Assembly (NCBI RefSeq): GCF_000403845.2
Contig: NZ_KE159568.1
Span: forward strand, 186,001 to 250,000
Length of the DNA: 64,000 nucleotides
Direction: 5' to 3'
Source of the DNA: Eubacterium sp. 14-2
Lineage (GTDB): Bacteria; Bacillota; Clostridia; Lachnospirales; Lachnospiraceae
Part shown: piece after piece, positions 17,889 through 26,607 of the stretch
Layout: each line of letters begins with the position of its first letter
Numbering within the stretch: position 1 is the first letter of the stretch
The notes under the pieces: generated by a model
What the model saw: the letters and a program-made list of their open reading frames with translations, nothing else
Databases searched by the model: none
Told to the model about the DNA's origin: nothing
Position numbers and translations under genes: made by a program

Positions 17889-18194
17889 TTATTCTTCAGC
17901 TTCAACGCCTTTTATCAGCCCCAGTGAAACGAGTATAATGACCGTATCTTTAATACCACACATGTATGAAATATCGGCATAGCGATGATTGACTGTTGAA
18001 GTACACGCTACATAATCATTTATGATTATTTTCTGCTCTTTGGTTAAGTCAAGGCTTTTATACCGCTGTTCCAATTCATTCTCATCCCTGCAGTCATTCA
18101 TATAGATTTCGTCTGCCCAGGCTAATGCATCCCTGCTCCTGTCCATGAAATTTCCCATGCCTTTTCTAATTAAATCATCAATCAGTTTATTCAT
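17889..18194 (-). CDS. small helical hypothetical protein, 101 aa
   Basis: AGGAGAGGCAA precedes the ATG. Mostly helical: a basic start (MNKLIDDLIRKGMGNFMDRS), then a helix pair ending in ISYMCGIKDTVIILVSLGLI. First gene of the five-gene run. The stretch after it (17835-17875) has an imperfect hairpin with GAGCC/GGCTC arms. Function unknown. Confidence 0.65.
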   Translation of the reverse strand: MNKLIDDLIRKGMGNFMDRSRDALAWADEIYMNDCRDENELEQRYKSLDLTKEQKIIINDYVACTSTVNHRYADISYMCGIKDTVIILVSLGLIKGVEAEE

Positions 18195-18300
18195 TTGCCT
18201 CTCCTTCCTGTATTATATTTCAAAAAATGCACCCGAATATTTTATTGTTGTTGATGGGGGAAGTATTTACGGTGAAATCCAAAGAGTAGAAAAAAGCAGA

Positions 18301-18329
18301 TTGCTGTTCAGCGTGAGATATGATATAAT
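18301..18329 (+). promoter_or_regulatory. promoter of the holin-like toxin gene
   Basis: TTGCTG at 18301-18306 and a perfect TATAAT at 18324-18329, with a 17-base spacer, 70 bases before the toxin ATG. Confidence 0.75.
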
Positions 18330-18398
18330 CTGCGCCAGAGTAGCCGTGTTACAAGGTGGTAGCCTCCCTAACTTCACAGAAGACGGGAGGTGATGCAT

Positions 18399-18497
18399 AT
18401 GAGTACATACGAAGTTTTAAGCCTGTTATTTTTTGGTGGTTCGTTTCTCGTTGCATTGCTTGCCTATTTAGACAATAGGAACAACAAGCGAAAATAA
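18399..18497 (+). CDS. putative holin-like toxin (type I toxin-antitoxin), 32 aa
   Basis: GGGAGGTGATGCAT precedes the ATG. The product begins MSTYEVLSLLFFGGSFLVAL, has one membrane helix and ends in a basic tail (NNKRK). This is the pattern of the small holin-like toxin family of Firmicutes (TxpA/BsrG-like), which damages the membrane when over-produced. These toxins are silenced by an antisense RNA overlapping the 3' end. The hairpin at 18500-18538 and the region beyond are where that RNA would start or end here. The promoter is seen directly; the antisense RNA is inferred from the family. Confidence 0.8.
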   Translation: MSTYEVLSLLFFGGSFLVALLAYLDNRNNKRK

Positions 18498-18499
18498 AT

Positions 18500-18538
18500 A
18501 AGCCTACCTTGTAATCTTGCCGGATGCAGGTAGGCTTA
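18500..18538. terminator. hairpin after the holin-like toxin gene
   Basis: AAGCCTACC ... GGTAGGCTT: a 9-bp perfect stem with a loop of about 20 bases, three bases after the stop codon. It likely ends the toxin mRNA and may lie within the antisense antitoxin RNA. Confidence 0.65.
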
Positions 18539-19108
18539 TGCTTTATCTTGTGGAAGCTAACCACTTTGTGGGCGGTTGCTCCTTTTCTATAATATAACAT
18601 TTCTGAATCTGAAAATCAATAACATATTTAACTGTCGTCAACAAAGGTATTTATAAGAATCACTCATTTTTCTTCAAGCAAGTAATGACACTTGCCTGTA
18701 TATATTCTGCATTGATGAACAAACACTTTCCCCTAGCTTCCTGTCGCTCATTCTTTGCCTTATAATCGTATGTAAAAATAGGAAGCACTGTTGGTAAGAT
18801 GCTCGAACAGGATGCATAGGTCTTAGTCGCTACAGTGGCACAAAACTTCTAAAAAATAATTACTAAAAAGACAGCAACGGGAACAAATCTCAAAAAATTC
18901 GAAATCCTTTGTTATCATAATATATTTTTTCTTTGCCACCCTGTTACCTTTTTTCTGCTATAACATATTTTTACCGAGAGAAAAAAGGGACTGGACAGGA
19001 AAACCACTATATTCTAAAGAAAAAAGAACCCATGAAGATGCTGTAACTATAAACATTTTCATGGGGGTTCTATTTGCACATTAATTGCATTTATTCGCTA
19101 TTCTCTAT
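18539..19108. other. gene-free stretch between the toxin gene and the CRISPR array
   Basis: No credible gene. A second weak hairpin lies at 18553-18585 (AACCAC/GTGG). Towards 19100 there are sequences faintly like the CRISPR repeat (ATCAATGC at 19111), perhaps the worn trailer end of the array. Confidence 0.45.
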
Positions 19109-19196
19109 CCATCAATGCAGATTCATGCTTTCATGTGCTTTTAGATTATTTCTATCCTCATCAACTCAAAAAATATTTATCCAAAACAATATTATG

Positions 19197-19767
19197 GTAT
19201 CAATGCCATTAATCGGGAATTCTTCCTTTCTACTATCTTTATCGTCCAATTTTCCAACAAGGAGACATAATGTCAATGCCCTTTTTCGGGCTTACTTCCT
19301 ACTCAATAATTTTAAAGAATTAAAGGGAAGGCAATTGGCGTATCAATGCCCTTAGGCGGGCTATCATCTTTTTTACTTTGGTCAGGGGTAGATTTTGAAA
19401 CTCGTAAACCTGTGTCAATGCCCTCAGGCGGGCTATTCTCATTTCAACAGACAACTTGGACATTTAAATGTCGGAATAAGGATGTATGTCAATGCCCTCC
19501 TTCGGGCTATCTTCTTTTCTACAAAATACACCAAATTTAAAGAGACCAATATCTATTATGTGTCAATGCCCTCCTTCGGGCTTCTGTTATTTCTATATCC
19601 AACGACGTTTCTGTTCGAACTAATGGGACAGAGTGTCAATGCCCTCCTTCGGGCTTCTTCCTTTTCTACATTAATTGATATTTGTATCAATCGTTATGAG
19701 GGAAAAAAAGTTGTAGATAACTACATCAACGTATCAATACCCTTTTCCGGGTCTCTTCCATTTTTAC
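19197..19767 (-). CRISPR. CRISPR array 1: 8 degenerate repeats, 7 spacers
   Basis: Repeats are 37 bases: 19197-19233, 19270-19302 (4 bases short), 19340-19376, 19412-19448, 19486-19522, 19560-19596, 19633-19669 and 19731-19767. The conserved core on the minus strand is AGCCCGAAGGAGGGCATTGA, followed by CAC or TAC. That gives an ATTGACAC-like 5' handle, so transcription should run on the minus strand from a leader at the right. Spacers are 35-37 bases except the leader-proximal one (19670-19730, 61 bases). Most repeats differ from each other. The 19597-19632 spacer recurs in array 2. Confidence 0.92.
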
Positions 19768-19880
19768 TGTTACCCTCGAACCCTTTATAATAAAAACCTT
19801 CAAAAAAATCTTTGTAAACAGATGCCTTTTTTCAGCATTCGAATGGTTCTGTCCAACTTATCTGATTCTGATGTTCCTCT
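19768..19880 (-). promoter_or_regulatory. leader of CRISPR array 1
   Basis: AT-rich sequence on the handle side of the last repeat. Its first 60 bases resemble the flank of array 2 at 27192-27260 (shared blocks CTCGAA, CCTTTA, and T-rich runs at matching offsets), so it is a conserved leader. TTTACA at 19813-19818 (minus strand) could be a -35 box. Confidence 0.55.
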
Positions 19881-20185
19881 TTCTATCTTGAAATCAGCAT
19901 GATACCAATAGAACTTACGCCCATTGACCCCAGCCATGTTCTTACAGACATGTTCATTGCGGTCCACATAATATTATAATCCAGAATATGGCAAAACGTC
20001 CCAAACAAGGCACATACTGGCCAAAACACTCCTGATTTTTCACTGGATTTCTTATTGACTACCACGTCAGGCAGCATCTTGGCATAATCCTTCCTGATGA
20101 TACATGCCAGGGACAGCAACAGGCTGTCTACACGATTTTCCCCATAGAAAAGCACACTGAACCGGTTTCCATTACCCTTTTTGAA
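19840..20185 (-). pseudogene. gene remnant after cas6, possibly a RAMP-type cas gene
   Basis: Two coding-looking segments lie in different frames. The first reads RFSVLFYGENRVDSLLLSLA and KSSEKSGVFWPVCALFGTF. The second, from about 19974, reads DRNEHVCKNMAGVNGRKFYW and ERGTSESDKLDRTIRMLKKG. The second resembles the GRKFYWHH ... TIR..K.G pattern I recall from the TIGR03986-type RAMP proteins of type III loci. A small deletion near 19970 would explain the shift. It follows cas6 by about 30 bases and runs into the leader of array 1. Coding character is fairly clear; the identity is a guess. Confidence 0.4.
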
Positions 20186-20216
20186 TTATATGCCAGTGTC
20201 CTTCCTTAACTTCCTC

Positions 20217-21182
20217 TCACTGAATCACATACCTTCCAAACCCAAAGCTAGTATTTTTCCCAATATGTATCAGTTCCCCCACAATCAATATCTGCCAGAC
20301 ATCCTCCGTCAGTTCCGGCAGCAATGCCTGACCTTTTATCCCTTTCAGAATCATCTTTTCATTCTTTCTTGCAGAATAACGGCATACACGAACCGGATGA
20401 TGCTCCTGCTGTAAAAACTCTGGGACTATGATGTCCCCATAATTATATTTTTCATATATATCACTCTCTATCCCTTCAAAACAGTCCAGCATATAAATCC
20501 TGCGGACAACAGCATTCACAATTGCATTCAGCTGGAACTCCTGCAGGAATTCATTCCGGTATTTCAATGTCAGCGGACTCTCGAATACTATCCTGCTCCC
20601 CCTTCCCGGCATGCCAGACCACATATTGCGGAATAGAATATAATCATACAGGACATGCACGATGCATTTTCTCATATCTAGGATATTTTTTTCCAGAACA
20701 GACTGCCCTTCTGTATTTTGTATATCGGCAATCTGAAATCGAGCATGGCTCTTTCCAATCCCATTTTGCATACCCATTTCCCGGAATGCCTGCACGAACT
20801 GGTTCAAGTACACAATCGTCTTTCCAAATAATATTAGGTAAAAACTTAATCTCTCACCTTCCCTAAAATGTCCCCTGCCGTCCTCACACTCTAAGACATA
20901 ACCAATGCTCCCGCCCATCGTAACAAATTCCGGCGTTTTCTCAAACTTGGAATACATAGTTCTCTGCACAATGCATTCCGATTCAAAATCACAGGATTCA
21001 CACTGCCGGTCACGGATACAGTTTATGCGCAGGAGCATCTCCCCCATCCCGCCCCTAATGGCAGAGACTTTATCTTCCGGCAGCTGGCTGTCCTGTAAAA
21101 ATGCAACAGTAAATCGTAGCTTTATAAAACGCACCTGCAATGCGTCATACAATCCCTTTTCCATTCTACATACTATCTCCAT
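20217..21182 (-). CDS. cas6: CRISPR pre-crRNA endoribonuclease Cas6
   Basis: 321 aa, of the Cas6 type that accompanies type III loci. The C-terminal domain shows GHFREGERLSFYLILFGKTI, then a FREMGMQNGIG stretch and the closing GKNTSFGFGRYVI glycine-rich loop. An N-terminal Cys cluster (CIRDRQCESCDFESEC) may bind a metal. Cas6 cuts the array transcript within each repeat, leaving an 8-base handle. It is last in the operon, 148 bases after csm4, and nearest to array 1. Start 21182; an ATG at 21164 with GGAG upstream is the alternative. Confidence 0.9.
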   Translation of the reverse strand: MEIVCRMEKGLYDALQVRFIKLRFTVAFLQDSQLPEDKVSAIRGGMGEMLLRINCIRDRQCESCDFESECIVQRTMYSKFEKTPEFVTMGGSIGYVLECEDGRGHFREGERLSFYLILFGKTIVYLNQFVQAFREMGMQNGIGKSHARFQIADIQNTEGQSVLEKNILDMRKCIVHVLYDYILFRNMWSGMPGRGSRIVFESPLTLKYRNEFLQEFQLNAIVNAVVRRIYMLDCFEGIESDIYEKYNYGDIIVPEFLQQEHHPVRVCRYSARKNEKMILKGIKGQALLPELTEDVWQILIVGELIHIGKNTSFGFGRYVIQ

Positions 21183-21330
21183 CTATACTAAAATGTCATT
21201 TAAAACATATATTTCCATTAACCAGATAAACCAGAATCCATATTCCCATTCCTTGCAAGAAAATATTTTTAAACGCCTAACCCAGTTTAACCAAAAGCAA
21301 AACTTTGCCGCATTTCGAAAAAAATCACTG

Positions 21331-22290
21331 TTAAGCATCTAAACAGCAGGGAACGGCAATGGTATATGCGCCAATAATGATGTCGTCAGACACAGAGCCA
21401 TTCTTTAGCGCAATATGTTCCACACAGGAGCCGTAAAACTCTTTTACAGGGTGTGCTTGGAAGACACTGCCTGCCTGTAGAAATATAATTGGCTTTTTAA
21501 AGGGGGAATCTTCCGGCTTCTCCGTATAACTCACTTTCGGATATTTCACAAATGCTTTATAGCTCCCCTCCGTCGGGTCCCCCCGCTGCGGCACAAAATT
21601 AGAAAGCGCCACAAACCCATTTGGGTCCGACGGGCACTGGAATCCCTGGAAGGGTTCCACTTCACCTTCCAGATGGAATCCCCCTTTTCCAACAGAGCGC
21701 TGCGCTCCAATCCCATAGCTGAACATTTTTGCCAGGACATCTTTCAGCATTACCGGAGCAAATGCCGAATACAGATAAATATCAAACGAGCCCTCTGTAA
21801 AAAACTGTTCCACCTCAAACAAACTGCTTGCGCCATCTATATTTTCCACAGTATCCGTTTCCCGGCTTACCATATTCCTCCATTCCAGCTGCGGTTCTTC
21901 CCTTGGTTCTGGGCTACACCCATTGTCCGGTTCTGCCGCCTCGTGTCTGCCGTTTATGATATCATTAAACCCATCCAATGAAACCGTTGCCGCCTGCTTC
22001 CGGCTCTTATCTGCAATATATTTCTTATACTTTTCCTGCTTTGTTTCCAGCAATGCAGTTCCCTTCATGGATTCATCCAACCCGACAGGCATAGGCAACC
22101 GGCCAGATGGAAATGCATTAGAAAATATAATGTCCGGCATACCGCTTTTATAATTACTTATCAGCTTTTGCAGCGCGCTTTCTCCATATCCATATAAATA
22201 GCTCCAGCAAAATGCCCCAAATAAAGTGTCACTCTGCAAGGGCGAACAATAAGAAGAAATTGGCTTAATTGTAATCTTAAATAAATTCAT
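21331..22290 (-). CDS. csm4: type III-A CRISPR RAMP protein Csm4 (Cas5 group)
   Basis: 319 aa. The N-terminus has the Csm4 signature SDTLFGAFCWSYLYGYGE, the middle RLPMPVGLDE, and the C-terminal half the glycine-rich GIGAQRSVGKGGFHLEGEVE. Csm4 caps the Csm complex, binds the crRNA handle and contacts Cas10. A proline-rich insertion (residues about 115-140) is variable in the family. It starts 2 bases after csm3. The gene that normally follows, csm5, is absent: 148 bases without a gene separate it from cas6. Confidence 0.92.
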   Translation of the reverse strand: MNLFKITIKPISSYCSPLQSDTLFGAFCWSYLYGYGESALQKLISNYKSGMPDIIFSNAFPSGRLPMPVGLDESMKGTALLETKQEKYKKYIADKSRKQAATVSLDGFNDIINGRHEAAEPDNGCSPEPREEPQLEWRNMVSRETDTVENIDGASSLFEVEQFFTEGSFDIYLYSAFAPVMLKDVLAKMFSYGIGAQRSVGKGGFHLEGEVEPFQGFQCPSDPNGFVALSNFVPQRGDPTEGSYKAFVKYPKVSYTEKPEDSPFKKPIIFLQAGSVFQAHPVKEFYGSCVEHIALKNGSVSDDIIIGAYTIAVPCCLDA

Positions 22291-22292
22291 CT

Positions 22293-23009
22293 CTACGCTT
22301 CCCCTGAAACTGGCTGCCCATTTTCTGCATCTTCATAGCCCACAATATCATAGTCAAATCTGACTTGACCGGAGCCCCTTGAACCGCTCCCGCCAAGATA
22401 GGAAGATTCCACTGCTTCCAGCCCTTCCTTCACAAACGCAAGCATCTTTCCTTCTTCATCGCCTTCGAAAATTTTTAAAATAATTTCAAAATCAAAGGAC
22501 ATCCCAGCCGGTACACGTTCTATTGTCCGTGGAGAATCTGCGGTTCCAATGTCACGCTTTATGATATTTTCCACTTTTCTTTCCACATAACTTCTGTTTG
22601 CAAGAGGAAGTGATTTAATCATTTCTTTTGATTCTTCTGAAAGCATGGCATCCCTGACGATAATCCTCGTTGGGGCAGACTTTGCATTCTGCTTTTTATG
22701 CGCTCCGAAAACACTGCAAACCAGGCAGTCCTTGTTCCCACAGCCGCATGGTTCCCTTTCTTCACTTTCCAAAACCATTTTTCCCATTTCCGATTTATTC
22801 CATTTTTTGCTCCCATATCTCTTTTCTAATTCCGAACGCATTTTCCCTTTCAGGCTGGAACCTGGTATGTAAGGTTCTTTGGTAATCGGGTTTTTAATAA
22901 CTTCCTGGCTGACCCCGCCTATTTCCAAAGCATTCGAAGAACCGCCTATGCACAGTCCTGTAACGCAATAAATTTTACCTGCAATTGTAATGCTCCGTTT
23001 TAATTTCAT
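22293..23009 (-). CDS. csm3: type III-A backbone protein Csm3 (Cas7 group) with the catalytic Asp replaced
   Basis: 238 aa. Clear Csm3: TGLCIGGSSNALEIGGVSQE, then PYIPGSSLKGKMRSELE, and GGSGSRGSGQVRF at the C-terminus. Csm3 forms the backbone on the crRNA and, in known systems, cuts target RNA with an Asp in the motif IGxxD (Asp32 in S. epidermidis, Asp33 in S. thermophilus). Here the aligned residue is Ser34 (IGGVS), and the His after TGL is Cys20. So target RNA cleavage is probably lost. A CGCGNKDCLVC motif may bind zinc. AAGGAGACG precedes the ATG. Confidence 0.93.
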   Translation of the reverse strand: MKLKRSITIAGKIYCVTGLCIGGSSNALEIGGVSQEVIKNPITKEPYIPGSSLKGKMRSELEKRYGSKKWNKSEMGKMVLESEEREPCGCGNKDCLVCSVFGAHKKQNAKSAPTRIIVRDAMLSEESKEMIKSLPLANRSYVERKVENIIKRDIGTADSPRTIERVPAGMSFDFEIILKIFEGDEEGKMLAFVKEGLEAVESSYLGGSGSRGSGQVRFDYDIVGYEDAENGQPVSGEA

Positions 23010-23023
23010 CTTTTATCGTCTCC

Positions 23024-23440
23024 TTACTTCTGGTTTTCTCTTGGCAAATATGCAATCAATGCCTGAAAATGTTTTATAAACGCATCCAAATCTTCCATTT
23101 TTTGAACTTTTGAAACATTTTCATTAATAAAATCTTTAAATACGGGCGTAACCATGCTTCTATTTAATGCAGATTCGACTATCGGCTGCATCATATCCAA
23201 TTCCGCTTCTGACACAGCGAAAGGCATCCCTCGATGCTCCAGGTTATCCTGTATCCTTCTGGCATGCTCGTAAAATTTCCATATCTGTGACAGCTTATTT
23301 TTATTACGGTCTTTTAAGCCCTTTGCTATTTCCTTTGGGTATTTCACTATAAATTCAGGCTTCATGCATTCTTTCCCATCCACAATTCTGTAATAGCCAT
23401 CTTTTAAATCCTCCAAATACTCCTTTGGCAGTTTATCCAT
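23024..23440 (-). CDS. csm2: type III-A small subunit Csm2
   Basis: 138 aa, helical, basic. The LKDRNKNKLSQIWKFYEHAR region and the closing FIKHFQALIAYLPRENQK match the helical Csm2 (Cas11) family that lines the target strand. It overlaps cas10 by 8 bases and is followed by csm3 after 14, as expected for a Csm operon. Assigned from position and pattern; Csm2 is weakly conserved. Confidence 0.85.
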   Translation of the reverse strand: MDKLPKEYLEDLKDGYYRIVDGKECMKPEFIVKYPKEIAKGLKDRNKNKLSQIWKFYEHARRIQDNLEHRGMPFAVSEAELDMMQPIVESALNRSMVTPVFKDFINENVSKVQKMEDLDAFIKHFQALIAYLPRENQK

Positions 23441-25685
23441 GCTTCCTGTCCTCCTTTGTCAAATTTAACGCATATTTCACACTAACCTCCGCAAAATAAA
23501 CCTCCTTTTTTAGCTTTCGGTAATCCGAAGCTTCCCGATACAAATCATTGCAATACTCCCTAAACCACTTATTCCGTCCTATCAAATCAAAGTTCCTCTG
23601 CATGTCATAATCAAACATTGGCAGGAACATAAGGCTGTCCACATCCATACTTTCCTGGTATTTCTGATACATCCGGCTGTAATCCCCAATCCTCCTCACT
23701 GCTGCGGCTCCCACATCAGCATATGCCCTCGCCAATTTTCTTCCCGTTTCAACCTGGACTTCAAAATCCTCCCACGACATGAATTCATCCAGGAAATAAA
23801 CCCCATTCCTCCCTCCTTTGTCCGGATATACCACAGGATTTATTCTTTTCTTGACCTGGCTTAATTTTTGCTCACAATATCCAGCCAGCGTGGAAATATG
23901 CCCGTTTCCGTTTGTTGTACAGATTGCTGCTGACAACGTAGCGCACGGATTGAACCCCGTATATTCATGGAACTTTTTATTGATTTCAATAGCAAGCTCC
24001 GGCATCTCATTCCAAGGCCCTAATAGGAACAAGTCATCCCCGCCTGCAAAAACGCAATATACATTTTTGTATTTTGTCGCGATTATTTCATGGAGATACC
24101 CATTAAAAAACAACTCCAGCATCCGTGATAATGTATTGACTCTTGCAATTGTCCCCATATTCCTGTCTTCGCTTTGCAGGCCTTCTGTAAACAAAAACCC
24201 CAGTGTGTCTACATCTGCCTTTAAAATCCCTATTTTCTTGCAGCCTTTGGAACCATCGGCTATCTCGTCAAATGTTTTTACTTCAAAAAAACTTCTTTGC
24301 CCCTTAGTTCCCGATTCTTTCACTGGCACGTTATTTACGGCATGGTATATGGTTACAGGCATGCTGTACATCCCGCTTATGTCAGAATCATTCAGCCTCA
24401 TAACCAGATAAGGCTCCGTCGTATCCTCATCCAAGTTCAAGTAATACCCTTCAATCAATTCATACTGCCCTTTCCCTCTGCTAAAGGAAAACTGCTTGAT
24501 TTTCGGCAGCTTCCCACCCATTTCCGTATCATTCTCACAATTAGGGCACATATCCTCCCCTTCGTCCACCAAGGCACTCCTGCATGAGGTACACATGGAT
24601 TTATGGAACAATTCATCATAAACAAGGAAGCGTTCCGGATTCCACTGTTCTTTTTCTGTCAATACAGTTTTCAATAATTGGTTCTTCTTTCTGTCAATTG
24701 CGACAGAAAGGTTGGTAATTGTGCTACTGTAATTATAAATCCCCGCATCTCCTATTTTTTCCCAAACAAGTTCAAAGGACAAATTCCCTCTGAATTTTTT
24801 ATACAAAAATTCTGTTACATCTTCCTCAATCGCCTGTAATATCCGTCCCGTGACATCCGTATTTGGAAGAAGGATATAGAACTTTCCTCCTGTCAGCATG
24901 AGGATATTTGTTAATGGCAATCCGAATTTATGTACGATGCAATGCGCAAGGGCACTGATTGTTGCATTGACGTAAAAAGAGCGGGAACGGAGCCTTTTGG
25001 CAACTCCGCCAGACCCAACTTTTGAAACCAGGAATATATATTTCTGGATGCCGGAAAAATGCCCTGCTGCCATTACATAGGGCCTGTCCCTGTTTTCTGA
25101 CTTTAATAACGCTGCTGTGATTGCCGTTGCTGTTTTTATATAATCATAAAGCGAAACATCTTCCTGCTCATTCTGTGTTGCTGGAATGCCCCATAGATAT
25201 TTCTTCATCAAAGTGTCAAGCACGGTAAGGAAATCCTCAAAGCTGTCTGGGAAACTTTGCTGCAGCAAATCCAGCTCATGGAAGAACTGCTCCCTTACTT
25301 TCTTATAATCACAGTCTTTTATCCGCCCAGCTGAAAGAGGGATTATATTTTCCATAGATAATTCTGCCGGGGCATAATACATTTTTTTCTTTGGGTAATT
25401 GCCGTCAAGGCTTAAATTTGAAAAAACACTGCATAATGGATTCATGGTTTTCCTTTCCCTATGCGGGTCTTCACCACCTAATGCCAGCTTTTTTGCCCTT
25501 TGAATGATTTCCTGGCATTCCCCCTGTACACCATTTTCCAGCAATCCCTTTAAAGCTGGCAGGTCTGCATAGCTCCTGAATAATTTCTCATACCTCTGCA
25601 AAAACTCAAACCCCGGTACTGCGAAAAATACGGAAAGTTCCGTAATCACTGTGCCTAAAATAGTTTCTCTCCATAATTCCATCAT
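23433..25685 (-). CDS. cas10: type III-A Cas10/Csm1: cyclase motif intact, no HD nuclease motif
   Basis: 750 aa from the ATG at 25685 (AGGAG 8 bases ahead). First Palm-like domain with HFSGIQKYIF (residues about 209-218); zinc ribbon CTSC ... CPNC (365-383); second Palm with KADVDTLG (about 490) and AGGDD (about 547-551), the cyclic-oligoadenylate synthase motif. The N-terminus, which in active Csm1 has an HD nuclease with LHDIGK, shows no such motif, and LYDYIKTATA stands where many have a His. So DNA cleavage seems lost and signalling kept. It starts 5 bases after the membrane protein gene stops. Confidence 0.93.
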   Translation of the reverse strand: MMELWRETILGTVITELSVFFAVPGFEFLQRYEKLFRSYADLPALKGLLENGVQGECQEIIQRAKKLALGGEDPHRERKTMNPLCSVFSNLSLDGNYPKKKMYYAPAELSMENIIPLSAGRIKDCDYKKVREQFFHELDLLQQSFPDSFEDFLTVLDTLMKKYLWGIPATQNEQEDVSLYDYIKTATAITAALLKSENRDRPYVMAAGHFSGIQKYIFLVSKVGSGGVAKRLRSRSFYVNATISALAHCIVHKFGLPLTNILMLTGGKFYILLPNTDVTGRILQAIEEDVTEFLYKKFRGNLSFELVWEKIGDAGIYNYSSTITNLSVAIDRKKNQLLKTVLTEKEQWNPERFLVYDELFHKSMCTSCRSALVDEGEDMCPNCENDTEMGGKLPKIKQFSFSRGKGQYELIEGYYLNLDEDTTEPYLVMRLNDSDISGMYSMPVTIYHAVNNVPVKESGTKGQRSFFEVKTFDEIADGSKGCKKIGILKADVDTLGFLFTEGLQSEDRNMGTIARVNTLSRMLELFFNGYLHEIIATKYKNVYCVFAGGDDLFLLGPWNEMPELAIEINKKFHEYTGFNPCATLSAAICTTNGNGHISTLAGYCEQKLSQVKKRINPVVYPDKGGRNGVYFLDEFMSWEDFEVQVETGRKLARAYADVGAAAVRRIGDYSRMYQKYQESMDVDSLMFLPMFDYDMQRNFDLIGRNKWFREYCNDLYREASDYRKLKKEVYFAEVSVKYALNLTKEDRKHG

Positions 25686-25689
25686 CTGC

Positions 25690-26607
25690 CTACTCCTGCG
25701 TAAAATATAAAACACTGTTAATACGTTCTAATAACGTGGCCCCAAAATTTACAGAACTCACATAGAAAGGAAAATTACAGTTCTCCAAATTAATCCGCTT
25801 GCCTCCTACACAATAAAAAATTCCATAGATTCCTTTTTCATTGCATTGTCTTGCAATTTTCTCATAATTTTTTTCTTCATTCGCTCCCGTTTCCGTATTG
25901 TTAATCCCTGCTGCTTGTCTACCAACCCGCGTATTCTTTTCATACTCTGATTGGCCTACCTGATAAATTATCACATTATATTTTTTTATTAAACGGTTTA
26001 TTTTCTTTTCCTCTACAGATTCCTTTATTACTTCTTCCTCTACACAATATTCTTGTTTTTCCAGAAAGTCATATATTTTTTCGAAATCTTCATCCTTCTT
26101 CTTTTGCTTTAAAAATAATATTTTTTTCTTCTTCGCCTGTTCTTCTTTTTCAATACATCTTATCAGATATTCCTCCCGGTCCACACCTCCAATGAATCTT
26201 GTTATTTCATCTTTTACCAGTTTAACGTACTGCTCCTGAAACATATCTGAAATGTTCTTTCTGCTTTCAAATCCCAGAAAAGCCATAAGCGCCAAGAACG
26301 CTGCTCCAACCACTCCTAAGAGCCAAATCAGATATTCCTGCTGCTCCTGGATAAATTCCCTGTATTTTGCAGTTTCATTTTCTATAAACTCAACCGCTTT
26401 CATATATTCTGTCTGGTCGGTGTTCTTTGAAGAAGGCTGTATCTGGATTTCCATATCTGCAATCTTTGCTTCTGATTCCTGTATGCGCCTATTCATGGAT
26501 TTCATTTTAAAATATCCAAATAATACCGTGACACAAACAATAAAAAGGATAAGAACTGCAATAATTATTACAGCGTTATGATTATATTTATGAATTTTTT
26601 TCTTCAT
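25690..26607 (-). CDS. two-TM coiled-coil protein with Rossmann-like C-terminus; candidate CRISPR effector
   Basis: 305 aa, AGAGGGGACGAT before the ATG. TM1 is residues 12-33, a coiled coil follows (36-90), TM2 is 92-113, and the rest is cytosolic. The C-terminal half alternates strands and helices: KILFLKQ, DEDFEKIYDFLEKQ, KKINRLIKKYNVIIYQVG, then EKIARQCNEKGIYGIFYCVG and FYVSSVNFGATLLERINSVL. This looks Rossmann-like, as CARF and receiver domains do, but no known motif fixes it. It is the first large gene of the cas operon, 4 bases before cas10. With no csm6 in view, it is the candidate second-messenger effector. Comparable in layout to Csx23 and Cam1. Confidence 0.75.
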   Translation of the reverse strand: MKKKIHKYNHNAVIIIAVLILFIVCVTVLFGYFKMKSMNRRIQESEAKIADMEIQIQPSSKNTDQTEYMKAVEFIENETAKYREFIQEQQEYLIWLLGVVGAAFLALMAFLGFESRKNISDMFQEQYVKLVKDEITRFIGGVDREEYLIRCIEKEEQAKKKKILFLKQKKKDEDFEKIYDFLEKQEYCVEEEVIKESVEEKKINRLIKKYNVIIYQVGQSEYEKNTRVGRQAAGINNTETGANEEKNYEKIARQCNEKGIYGIFYCVGGKRINLENCNFPFYVSSVNFGATLLERINSVLYFTQE

